Origin: Streptococcus suis YS161
Lineage (GTDB): Bacteria > Bacillota > Bacilli > Lactobacillales > Streptococcaceae
Reading direction: 5' to 3'
DNA length: 47,579 nucleotides
NCBI RefSeq assembly: GCF_002760245.1
Contig: NZ_ASCA01000092.1
Coordinates: forward strand, 1-47,579
Shown piece after piece: positions 35,537-41,853 of this stretch. The notes under the pieces are model-generated. The model was given only the letters and a program-made list of their open reading frames with translations. It was not told where the DNA came from and made no database searches. The first letter of the stretch is position 1; the number at the start of each line of letters is the position of its first letter. A program made the translations under genes and the position numbers.

Positions 35537-36772
35537 TTAGTGAGCAGATGCACCAGAATTGGCATCTGTCGGTGTGGAAGATGTATGGGTACTACCTGTA
35601 TCTGAAGCGCCAGAGGTTGCATCAACATGGGCAGGAGATGCGGTGTTTCCTGCACCCCCCACCAAGCGTTGTCCAGTGGTTTCAAGATACCAATCTAACC
35701 ATGGCTTAAAATTAAAGATAATTTCATTGATACCAGCGTAGGACCCGTCAGGATAGTACATAGCTTGGTAGTTATGAGTATTGATAATTTCAGGTGGTGT
35801 GCCTGGGACGATTGTTCGAACGTACTCTTGGTTACCATTACGTAAGGTTCCAACAACCCATTCGACATTCTTCATACGAGCAGGTGGTAAAGTGCCGTGA
35901 ACGGTTGACAAGCGGTTTCCTACTTGTTCTAGGACCCGCTTACCTAACATAGTATCAGGCTCTTGGTGACTATTGTTGTAGTAGAGGAACTGGTTATTAT
36001 CATCGGCATAGGTCAATTCAAATGGCATCGCATTGAGGAACATATTGAGTTGGTTAACGGTCAACAGACCATTGTCCAGTTTAACATAGGTGTCTCCCTC
36101 AACTGCGTTGACCAATTTAGAAGCCTTATCCAGCCAGTCTGGGTCATCTGGGTCCACACCGGTGATGGTCGTTGCGATTGGATGGGTACAGTCTAAATCT
36201 TCGGGTGCAATTGGCTTGGGTTGTTTCAATTTAGATACAACGCCGACATACTTGATAAAGTTGTCTAGACAGCTTTCCAAGAATTTCACAGTCCCTTCAT
36301 TGATAATGTTCCCTTTATCATCAAAAGCTTCTTTCGCTTTACCAAGGAGGAATTCATTACCTGGTAACGTGTAGGCATTGACACCTGGAGCGTCCAAAAT
36401 TTTTCTCAAGTGGACTTGAGCACGAGACGTTCCTTGGTCGTAGTAAGAAGCCCCGATAATCATAACTGGTTTATTTTCAAATGGATGTAAATTGAAACTG
36501 AGCCACTCTAGAGTACTCTTAAGAGCAGGTGTGATGGTGTGGTTGTGCTCAGGGGTAGCAATAATGACCCCGTCAGCACGGGTGATTTTGTTGTAAAGGT
36601 ATTGAATTGCAAAACAATCAGACTGGTCTTCGTCCTGATTGAACATTGGAACATCTTTGATTTCCAAAAGTTCTAGTTCAAACTTCACTTTAAAGTGGCG
36701 TTGAATGAATTGCAATAGCATGCGGTTATAAGATTGATCTGCATTTGATCCAACAATTCCGACAAATTTCAT
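35537..36772 (-). CDS. NADPH-dependent FMN reductase fused to a PAS-like domain
   Basis: A 411-residue two-domain protein. Residues 1-180 form a flavodoxin-like NADPH-FMN reductase with [10 protein letters not shown] (8-17) and TPEHNHTI (73-80). Residues about 239-358 (from [20 protein letters not shown] to the INEIIFNF strand) resemble the PAS domain found in DUF438-type proteins. Residues 370-411 are a Ser/Thr/Gly/Ala-rich tail. The start is set at 36772, behind GAGAGGAA; the open frame continues upstream into the neighbouring gene. The fusion suggests redox or ligand sensing coupled to flavin reduction. Confidence 0.8.
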   Translation of the reverse strand: MKFVGIVGSNADQSYNRMLLQFIQRHFKVKFELELLEIKDVPMFNQDEDQSDCFAIQYLYNKITRADGVIIATPEHNHTITPALKSTLEWLSFNLHPFENKPVMIIGASYYDQGTSRAQVHLRKILDAPGVNAYTLPGNEFLLGKAKEAFDDKGNIINEGTVKFLESCLDNFIKYVGVVSKLKQPKPIAPEDLDCTHPIATTITGVDPDDPDWLDKASKLVNAVEGDTYVKLDNGLLTVNQLNMFLNAMPFELTYADDNNQFLYYNNSHQEPDTMLGKRVLEQVGNRLSTVHGTLPPARMKNVEWVVGTLRNGNQEYVRTIVPGTPPEIINTHNYQAMYYPDGSYAGINEIIFNFKPWLDWYLETTGQRLVGGAGNTASPAHVDATSGASDTGSTHTSSTPTDANSGASAH

Positions 36773-36786
36773 AGTATATTCCTCTC

Positions 36787-37389
36787 TTACAGGTTTTCCC
36801 AATCGAAGTTTTCAGCTTCTTTTTGGAGTAATTTTTTTGCGTTAGACAGCTTGCCAGTCATGGTGACAAAGAGGCGGAAGTCATCAAAGATGGCATCCAG
36901 TTTTTGACTAGTTTCTAAATCAATGAGCTCTCCATTGGTATCAAAGGCTTGCAAGGAATGTGACAATAAAAATTCATCTGGCAAGACAGTGGCCTTGAGT
37001 TCAGGAGCGTTGAGAATTTGACGTAGCTGTAGTTGGGCACGAGAGGAACCAAGTGTTCCATAAGAAGCACCAGTAATCATAACTGGTTTGTTTAATAGTG
37101 GATAGACACCGTATGATACCCAAGCAAGGGCATTCATAAGGACAGCTGGAATAGAGTGGTCATATTCGGGAGTTCCGATGATGACTCCGTCAGCAGCCTC
37201 AATTTTTGCGACCAATTCTTTGACAATTTCTGGTAATTCTCGATTGGCTGGTTTATTGAAGATTGGGAGTTCCTTGATTTCAACCAGTTCGATATCTGCC
37301 TTATCAGCGAAGTGCTGTTCAATGTACTGCAAGAGTTTGCGGTTGGTTGAGCGAGCGGAGTTTGTTCCGATCAGTCCTAGAAGTTTCAT
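36787..37389 (-). CDS. NADPH-dependent FMN reductase
   Basis: A 200-residue flavoprotein with the FMN phosphate loop [13 protein letters not shown] near the N-terminus, [10 protein letters not shown], and [23 protein letters not shown]. It is closely similar in layout to the N-terminal domain of the next gene, so the pair probably arose by duplication. Start 37389 is chosen for normal family length; GAGAGAAG is a modest ribosome site. It is first in a reductase-reductase-PAS unit driven by a promoter overlapped by a cre-like site. Confidence 0.88.
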   Translation of the reverse strand: MKLLGLIGTNSARSTNRKLLQYIEQHFADKADIELVEIKELPIFNKPANRELPEIVKELVAKIEAADGVIIGTPEYDHSIPAVLMNALAWVSYGVYPLLNKPVMITGASYGTLGSSRAQLQLRQILNAPELKATVLPDEFLLSHSLQAFDTNGELIDLETSQKLDAIFDDFRLFVTMTGKLSNAKKLLQKEAENFDWENL

Positions 37390-37423
37390 AGCGTCTTCTC
37401 TCTTTCCTAAATTTGCTACCTTT

Positions 37424-37468
37424 ATCATACCCGTTTATCCGATAAAATGCAAGCGTTTTCTGAAAATG
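37424..37468 (-). promoter_or_regulatory. Flavin-reductase promoter with cre-like and CodY-like sites
   Basis: On the minus strand TTGCAT (37447-37452), a 17-nt spacer and TATGAT (37424-37429). ATGCAAGCGTTTTCT (37447-37461, plus strand) matches the CcpA cre consensus at 14 of 15 positions and covers the -35. A CodY-like CGTTTTCTGAAAATG (37454-37468) matches at 12 of 15. Confidence 0.7.
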
Positions 37469-37500
37469 TGATAAAATTGTTCAAAAATTCACGAGTTTTT

Positions 37501-37515
37501 TGGTATAATACTAGT
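37501..37515 (+). promoter_or_regulatory. ybaN-type gene promoter, leaderless
   Basis: Extended -10 TGGTATAAT (TATAAT 37504-37509) followed by six bases and then ATG 37516. No strong -35 and no Shine-Dalgarno. Confidence 0.75.
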
Positions 37516-37875
37516 ATGCAAAGAATATTCTATCTAGTATTTGGTTTTGTTAGTTTGATGGTTGGTGTCATCGGGATTGTTTTGCCGATAGTTCCGACAA
37601 CTCCTTTGTTACTTTTAGCTGGTTTTTGCTTTGCGAGAAGTTCAAAAAGGTTTGAAAAATGGCTACGCAATACAAAAATTTATCAATTTTACGTAGCTGA
37701 TTACGTTGAGACCAAATCCATTTCCCGTAAACGAAAAAAGCAAATTATCTGGCAAATTTACTTACTCATGGCCATTTCTATCTGGCTGGCTCCTATTTTA
37801 TTGGTCAAAATAGGACTGGGACTATTAACAATCTTCATCACTTACTATTTGTTTTGGGTCATACCGGAGAAATAA
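37516..37875 (+). CDS. YbaN/DUF454 small membrane protein
   Basis: A 119-residue inner-membrane protein with an N-terminal pair of helices (LVFGFVSLMVGVIGIVLP), the family motif LPIVPTTPLLLLAGFCFARSS, a basic cytoplasmic loop (SISRKRKKQ) and two C-terminal helices. The function of DUF454 proteins is unknown. ATG 37516 lies where transcription should start, so the mRNA is probably leaderless. It diverges from the flavin reductases and shares their regulatory region. Confidence 0.85.
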   Translation: MQRIFYLVFGFVSLMVGVIGIVLPIVPTTPLLLLAGFCFARSSKRFEKWLRNTKIYQFYVADYVETKSISRKRKKQIIWQIYLLMAISIWLAPILLVKIGLGLLTIFITYYLFWVIPEK

Positions 37876-37892
37876 AGTCAGATTTAAGGGTT

Positions 37893-38040
37893 GATCATCG
37901 TCCTCAAAGACGGAAAGGTGATCGAGCAAGGCAACCACAGCCAGCTCCTCAAACTCAATGGCTTCTACGCCGAACTCTACCACAACCAGTTTGTGTTTGA
38001 ATTGCACACTTCAAAAATCACAGCCTATTTCATTGAATAA
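37893..38040 (+). pseudogene. Duplicated 3' end of satB
   Basis: A 109-nt stretch (37893 to about 38002) repeats the end of satB (34473-34581) in the same orientation. Within the coding part all five differences are synonymous (AAA/AAG, GTC/GTG, CAG/CAA, CAA/CAG, CTA/CTC). The satB stop TAG is TTG here, and the frame then runs 13 codons to TAA 38038-38040. No upstream part or start exists. It looks like the 3' end of a diverged satB allele brought in with neighbouring DNA. Confidence 0.9.
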
Positions 38041-38113
38041 TAGGAGGGACAGAGTTCCATCTGTATCGTTTAGTCTGATTTTGAATGTTATTTGGTATAA
38101 GAATGTGAACAGC

Positions 38114-38155
38114 AAAAACCAGTCAATCTCTATTTCTGTGATTGACTGGTTTTTA
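38114..38155. terminator. Strong terminator downstream of the satB fragment
   Basis: AAAAACCAGTCAAT and ATTGACTGGTTTTT form a 14-bp stem with A and T flanks. It may be the original terminator of the donor satB allele. Confidence 0.85.
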
Positions 38156-38259
38156 ATACTCTTCGAAAATCAAAATCAGACGTTGTTGGCTTGATTTGAT
38201 GAACTTCAGTTCTATCTGCATCTGCGTCGCCTAGTCTGTTTTTGATTTTCATTGAGTAT
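38156..38259 (+). repeat. 104-bp BOX-like element, copy 2
   Basis: Identical to the copy at 2176-2279 except for one base, same orientation, bounded by TA on both sides. It lies in a gene-free stretch. Confidence 0.85.
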
Positions 38260-38270
38260 AAGTATTTGTT

Positions 38271-38396
38271 CTATACGACTTCAAGATTAAGCTAGATAAC
38301 TTGATACATTCAGTCTTGTATAGATTTTCTCGGAATGTTTTCATATTCATCTGATGTAGTTTATTAGCAATTTTCTAGTTAGTGAGTCGTTGATGG
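38271..38396. other. Gene-free stretch with a large hairpin
   Basis: CTATACGACT and AGTCTTGTATAG pair (38271-38323) with an inner TCAAG/CTTGA. The rest of 38324-38396 shows nothing recognisable. Confidence 0.4.
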
Positions 38397-38585
38397 CTAG
38401 GGGTCATTTTTTGTTACTAAGAGATAAGCAACTGAAAAACCGACACTAATCCCTAGGGTAATCCACCATTTGAAGGGTTGGTGCAATATCCAAGAGCGAA
38501 GTCCACTAAGTAGGAAAATAACTAGGTGGAGGCCAATCAGAGTGAAAACGGTCGATGTTTTATGAAAAAGATTGGTTGGTTTCAT
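38397..38585 (-). CDS. Small two-helix membrane protein
   Basis: A 62-residue protein beginning MKPTNLFHK, with two hydrophobic helices (about 15-33 and 44-57) and a short charged end (VTKNDP). GGGAGG precedes the start at 38585. It is the last gene of a run of small same-strand genes after the phospholipase-like gene. Size and layout resemble bacteriocin-immunity or accessory membrane peptides, but I do not recognise the family. Confidence 0.6.
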   Translation of the reverse strand: MKPTNLFHKTSTVFTLIGLHLVIFLLSGLRSWILHQPFKWWITLGISVGFSVAYLLVTKNDP

Positions 38586-38619
38586 AACCGTCCTCCCTTC
38601 CAAAATACTCTATGTGGGA

Positions 38620-38775
38620 TTAAAATAGAAAAGAAAGTGAACTTGCCAGAGCAATAAGTAGGAAAATCCCTTTCCAAATTGGGAAATCTTTCTGAATGAA
38701 CTTGTCCCCGTACAATGCAAGGCCTAGAGAAATCCAGAGAATGATTATTTTCAAGTAAACTATGGTGAAAACCAC
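38620..38775 (-). CDS. Possible small membrane protein, 5' end uncertain
   Basis: A 51-codon frame (GTG start at 38775, preceded by TAG) encodes two hydrophobic helices around a charged turn: TIVYLKIIILWISLGLALYG, then DKFIQKDF, then a second helix. There is no good ribosome site before GTG. The residues upstream in another frame (INPTIFLGGF) could belong to it after a frameshift, so it may be a damaged gene. Context as for its neighbours. Confidence 0.4.
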   Translation of the reverse strand: MVFTIVYLKIIILWISLGLALYGDKFIQKDFPIWKGIFLLIALASSLSFLF

Positions 38776-38849
38776 CTAAGAAAATGGTTGGATTTATCCC
38801 TGAGATTAGTAGATTATCAAGATGTTTATGTTGGTTATGTCCTGCCCAT

Positions 38850-39140
38850 TTATTTGATTTTTGGAACAAGAAAATTCCAAATCGCGGCAGCTCGTGTTGC
38901 TGGATGCTGTCTGTTTATTTCAAGAAATAACTCTGAAACTTCTGGAGTCAATGAGTTGCTTATTGCAAGAGGCGAAAGTTCTTGTTTTAAGTAAGCGATG
39001 ACCTTTAAAAGGTATTCGTCATGTTGAAGGGCAGTTTGTGCATGTTTTAATATCGCAAGTTCTTGGACCGATAAGAGCTGTGTGTTAAGGATAGTCTCAA
39101 TTTGCCCTAATAAGGTTTTGTTCGTTTTGATATCTATTAT
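38850..39140 (-). CDS. Bacteriocin immunity protein (enterocin A immunity-like), ATA at the start position
   Basis: A 96-codon helical protein with LLSVQELAILKHAQTALQHD and LSPLAISNSLTPEVSELFLE, closely resembling the helical-bundle immunity proteins found with streptococcal class II bacteriocins. The frame has no ATG, GTG or TTG near its N-terminus. Instead AAGGAG is followed five bases later by ATAATA. Either ATA is used inefficiently, or a start ATG mutated to ATA and the gene is silenced. It lies 36 nt after the 71-residue membrane protein gene. No bacteriocin with a double-glycine leader was found nearby. Confidence 0.65.
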   Translation of the reverse strand: MIDIKTNKTLLGQIETILNTQLLSVQELAILKHAQTALQHDEYLLKVIAYLKQELSPLAISNSLTPEVSELFLEINRQHPATRAAAIWNFLVPKIK

Positions 39141-39176
39141 TGTCTCTCCTTACATATATATCACAAAATTCGAAGC

Positions 39177-39392
39177 CTAAGTATTGATTCCCAGTACGAC
39201 AACAAATGTTGCAAGATAGGCTACGAAAAGCAGAAACAGGCTATAGAGACCAATGATTCCCCATTTTTTTGCAGGAGATACTTGCTTTTTATTTAATGTT
39301 TTAACTAGTTTATAACCTAGAAATAAACAAGCAAGGAATAGAATGAGTGCTAATAGTTTTATGATTAAAAAAATGATGAATGCAGCAGTCAT
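39177..39392 (-). CDS. Small two-helix membrane protein next to the phospholipase-like gene
   Basis: A 71-residue protein with two long hydrophobic helices (about 4-27 and 45-68) joined by a basic loop (KTLNKKQVSPAKK). GGAGGTGC precedes ATG at 39392. It starts 22 nt after the phospholipase-like gene ends, so the two are co-transcribed. A protective or export role for that secreted enzyme is an attractive guess with no direct support. I do not recognise the family. Confidence 0.7.
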   Translation of the reverse strand: MTAAFIIFLIIKLLALILFLACLFLGYKLVKTLNKKQVSPAKKWGIIGLYSLFLLFVAYLATFVVVLGINT

Positions 39393-39414
39393 GGTTGCAC
39401 CTCCTAGCTATGTT

Positions 39415-39972
39415 TTATGAAAGAGGGAGGAATAAGGCATAGGCAGCACGAGCATAAACTCCTTTATAAGTAGAAGTGTTAGTGCTTGCAATAATTGGTT
39501 TTAAACGATTAATGAATTCGCGATTACATTGTCTGTTATCTGCTCCAAAGCCTTTAAAACAAGCGTCGTGCCATAAGCAGGCAGAGTCTAAGTTATCAAT
39601 TGGTTTAGTAAGCCAGCCATTATTTCCCATTCCACAGAAGTTACCGTAGGAACCGATTGGAAAAATAGCTCTATCCATATTTTTTATAGCTATCTTTTCT
39701 CCGTTCTGTTCTACCTCAGCAACAATGTCATTGATTGCTGTACCAACAGAGACTGCTTCATCACTAAGTTCTAATGAATAAGCTTTATCAATATCAATGA
39801 CAGGTAGACCATTTTGATTGTAAGTTGTTACTTGTTGTAATTCATTAATAAAGCGGTAATCACTAACCTCTTCAGCAGAAACTGGTATAGTAAAAGCGAT
39901 GATACCGATAATGAGAGCTATTATTCTTGTGAGATATATGATACATATTTTTGATAATTTACTTTTAAGCAT
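39415..39972 (-). CDS. Secreted phospholipase A2-like protein
   Basis: A 185-residue precursor with a Sec signal peptide (hydrophobic core about 11-30, likely cleavage after VSA33). After a 70-residue spacer comes a PLA2-type core: the calcium-loop motif YGNFCGMG (109-116) and ACLWHDACF with the His135-Asp136 pair flanked by Cys132 and Cys138, as in prokaryotic PLA2 domains. Further cysteines at 113 and 149 could form disulfides. Family enzymes release fatty acids from phospholipids. Start 39972 is chosen for GAGGAG upstream. It lies downstream of the pheromone-like peptide gene and upstream of small membrane and immunity genes. Confidence 0.78.
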   Translation of the reverse strand: MLKSKLSKICIIYLTRIIALIIGIIAFTIPVSAEEVSDYRFINELQQVTTYNQNGLPVIDIDKAYSLELSDEAVSVGTAINDIVAEVEQNGEKIAIKNMDRAIFPIGSYGNFCGMGNNGWLTKPIDNLDSACLWHDACFKGFGADNRQCNREFINRLKPIIASTNTSTYKGVYARAAYALFLPLS

Positions 39973-40019
39973 GATTTTTCTCCTCGTAAAACGTGACAAG
40001 TAATGATATTAATAAAGAA

Positions 40020-40116
40020 GTATTGTAATTTGTCATCTACTCCCATCCTCTCCACCCAACATATAGTTTCCAGTTATTATCCTCCTTTCCAGAGTGGTGA
40101 GATGGTAGTAGCTTAT
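40020..40116 (-). other. Spacer between peptide and phospholipase genes
   Basis: No clear terminator separates the two genes, so readthrough is possible. A weak promoter could lie near 40000-40035 (minus strand ATGACA, then a TTAATATCAT region). A stray GGAAAGGAGG (40081-40090, minus strand) has no proper start codon after it. Confidence 0.35.
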
Positions 40117-40230
40117 TTATTTGTTGATAATTGGTAACGGCCAGTCCCACCAGCCACCGCCTAGGAGGTGTGGAACCATGAGGATTGCTAGGTAAGTTAA
40201 AAGCAAGAGATAGTTTTTCCAAGTTTTCAT
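40117..40230 (-). CDS. Candidate Rgg-type signalling peptide (double-tryptophan)
   Basis: A 37-codon ORF behind AGGAGG, divergent from the rgg gene. The product has a basic N-terminus (MKTWK), a hydrophobic core (YLLLLTYLAILM) and the C-terminus GGGWWDWPLPIINK. Short peptides of this build, encoded beside an Rgg or ComR regulator and ending in tryptophan-rich motifs (WW in XIP, WxW in pneumococcal RtgS), are pheromone precursors cut from the C-terminus and re-imported by Ami/Opp. Gene position, size, ribosome site and motif all fit. Processing and regulator pairing are inferred. Confidence 0.72.
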   Translation of the reverse strand: MKTWKNYLLLLTYLAILMVPHLLGGGWWDWPLPIINK

Positions 40231-40265
40231 AAGAGTGCCTCCTATTATTTTGTTTGTTTTTCTTT

Positions 40266-40312
40266 ACTATTATGATATCATAGAATACATGCAAAAGATG
40301 AAAACGTAAACA
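40266..40312. promoter_or_regulatory. Divergent control region between rgg and the peptide gene
   Basis: ATGAAAACGTAAACA (40298-40312) fits the cre consensus WTGNAARCGNWWWCA at all 15 positions. A perfect palindrome, TATGATATCATA (40271-40282), lies between the genes, overlapping possible -10 elements in both directions (TATGAT forward, CATAAT reverse). The peptide promoter has a poor -35, as expected for activator dependence. Confidence 0.7.
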
Positions 40313-40338
40313 TTTCTCACATTTTTTGGAGGTCTTGC

Positions 40339-41205
40339 ATGAAATGGGATTTTGGAACAGTCTTAAAAGAAATTCGTAAGTCCAAAGGGCTTAGCCAGCA
40401 GGATGTTTGTGGAGATGCCTTGTCACGGACAACCCTATCAAAAATTGAAAACAACAAAGAATACCCTACCATTGCTCACTTTTCCCATATTCTTCGTCAG
40501 TTGGATATGACCTTTGCAGAGTTTGACTATATCTGCCATGCCTATCAGCCTTCGGAGCGATCTTCTATCATCCATCGCTTTGAAAATCTGAGAGGACAAT
40601 TTTTTTCTGAATCAAACTGTCAAGATTTTTTATATCAAGTAGAGCAGTATTTGAAGAGGCAGGAAGATATACGGGTTCAACGAATTGAGCAACAATTACG
40701 CTTAATCTTATCCATTTATCAAACAGGAGATGGGGAGCGGACCAGACAGTTGGGGCAAGCACTTTGGAAGGAATTGGAGAAGTCAGATACTTGGTATTTA
40801 GCTGATTTTCGTAAGTTAGGCCTGGTGCTTCCTATCATTCCTATATCCCATTTGAAAGGCTTTGTAGATAAAATCTTGCTTTCCTTGGACAAGTATAAGG
40901 ACTTCAGAGATGTACAGGTTAGCCAGTTTGCTTTTCTCTATAATCTATCGACCGTTTTACTGAAAAATGGGGAGTATCAACTTTGTGTTTCAGTAACGGA
41001 GAGAGTTTCTTCCATAGCTCAGGAAAGTATGCGGATTGATTGCATAGGAAGAGCCAATGTTCGTATGGGTATCTTTCAGCAGGATAGAGAGATGGTAGAT
41101 AAGGGGCTTGCCATTCTCCGAGCTGCAGACTTGCTAGAGATGGTTGAACATTTGGAGAAAGAAGTTGAGGAGTATTGGGAGATTTTTGGAACGGAAAAGG
41201 ATTGA
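40339..41205 (+). CDS. Rgg/GadR/MutR-family transcriptional regulator
   Basis: A 288-residue protein with an N-terminal XRE-type helix-turn-helix (residues 6-62, including GLSQQDVCGDALSRTTLSKIENNKEYP, which follows the Rgg pattern) and an all-helical TPR-like C-terminal domain that in this family binds short hydrophobic peptides. GGAGG precedes ATG 40339. It is divergent from the 37-residue Trp-rich peptide gene, the usual layout of Rgg-pheromone pairs. Likely targets are the peptide promoter and the phospholipase/immunity genes behind it. A terminator follows. Confidence 0.9.
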   Translation: MKWDFGTVLKEIRKSKGLSQQDVCGDALSRTTLSKIENNKEYPTIAHFSHILRQLDMTFAEFDYICHAYQPSERSSIIHRFENLRGQFFSESNCQDFLYQVEQYLKRQEDIRVQRIEQQLRLILSIYQTGDGERTRQLGQALWKELEKSDTWYLADFRKLGLVLPIIPISHLKGFVDKILLSLDKYKDFRDVQVSQFAFLYNLSTVLLKNGEYQLCVSVTERVSSIAQESMRIDCIGRANVRMGIFQQDREMVDKGLAILRAADLLEMVEHLEKEVEEYWEIFGTEKD

Positions 41206-41230
41206 ATCACTTGAGCTAGTTTATAGTAGT

Positions 41231-41256
41231 AACACCTGTCCGTCAGGTGTTTTTTG
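41231..41256 (+). terminator. rgg terminator
   Basis: AACACCTG and CAGGTGTT around TCCGT, followed by T. Confidence 0.9.
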
Positions 41257-41286
41257 TTGAAAATCGCAGGCTTTGATGAATTAGTG

Positions 41287-41298
41287 TATAATAGACCT
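41287..41298 (+). promoter_or_regulatory. Promoter of the 41299 gene, leaderless
   Basis: TATAAT (41287-41292) then AGACCT then ATG 41299. Same spacing as tadA and the ybaN-type gene. The -35 is unclear (TTGAAA at 41257 is too far). Confidence 0.65.
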
Positions 41299-41835
41299 AT
41301 GAAAAGACAGAGTGTTCGAATTAAATTATTTCCCCTGAAAAAAGAAGAAATCCTTGTCTACCTAGCTGATAAAGGAATTTTAGTAAATGACTATTTCAAG
41401 ACCTACCTAGCTCATCCTGCTTATCAAGAAGTGGGGGAGAGACAGAGGTGTTTAGCTGAGATTGTCAGCCTAGCTGATATGGGATTTGATCGGGAAGCAA
41501 CTGCTCCTCAGATAGAGGAGAGAGCCGTGGAGATGGGGTATCAATTACCACCAGCTCATCTGGGAGTTTATCTTCGATTGGCCTTGTTGGAACAGGCAGT
41601 TAGTCAAGATGCCATACTCTCCCAAGGGAAATCACCAGACGGAGCTATTTGCCTGCTGTCGCCTCAGTTGGAAGACGAATTCACTTTCCCTCGCAGTGTC
41701 TATCTTCGTAAGGTTAACCAAGACTTGTGGCTACGTGCAGCTCGCTTTGATGACGAGTATGCCTTTCCCTTAACAACACTTTTTGCATTTGTGACGAAAA
41801 ATGCGAATGAATTTGTAGAGGGGAGTGAGCCCTAA
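41299..41835 (+). CDS. Conserved hypothetical protein
   Basis: A 178-residue soluble protein (MKRQSVRIKLFPLKKEEIL at the start) with an acidic helical middle section and a C-terminal part rich in aromatic and charged residues. No signal peptide, membrane helix or catalytic motif is evident and I do not recognise the family. The start is set at ATG 41299 because the -10 lies six bases before it. It is followed after 18 nt by the RhuM-type gene, so the two may be co-transcribed. Confidence 0.7.
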   Translation: MKRQSVRIKLFPLKKEEILVYLADKGILVNDYFKTYLAHPAYQEVGERQRCLAEIVSLADMGFDREATAPQIEERAVEMGYQLPPAHLGVYLRLALLEQAVSQDAILSQGKSPDGAICLLSPQLEDEFTFPRSVYLRKVNQDLWLRAARFDDEYAFPLTTLFAFVTKNANEFVEGSEP

Positions 41836-41853
41836 ATAACCAAAGAGGCAAAT

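Noticed and set aside
38788..38994. Forward 68-codon ORF
   Set aside because: It lies opposite the immunity-like gene, which has family-like sequence and a ribosome site. The forward frame has neither.
40037..40090. Possible second Trp-rich peptide (NNWKLYVGWRGWE) after a GGAAAGGAGG site
   Set aside because: There is no ATG, GTG or TTG in that frame after the ribosome-site-like sequence, and the reading frame is only open from unrelated sequence upstream. A nearby ATG frame gives nine codons.
38850..40230. A double-glycine-leader bacteriocin gene in the immunity region
   Set aside because: I looked for an M-x(about 20)-GG peptide with a ribosome site between the small genes. The only GG sequence is within the 37-residue peptide, which lacks leader features for ComA-type export.
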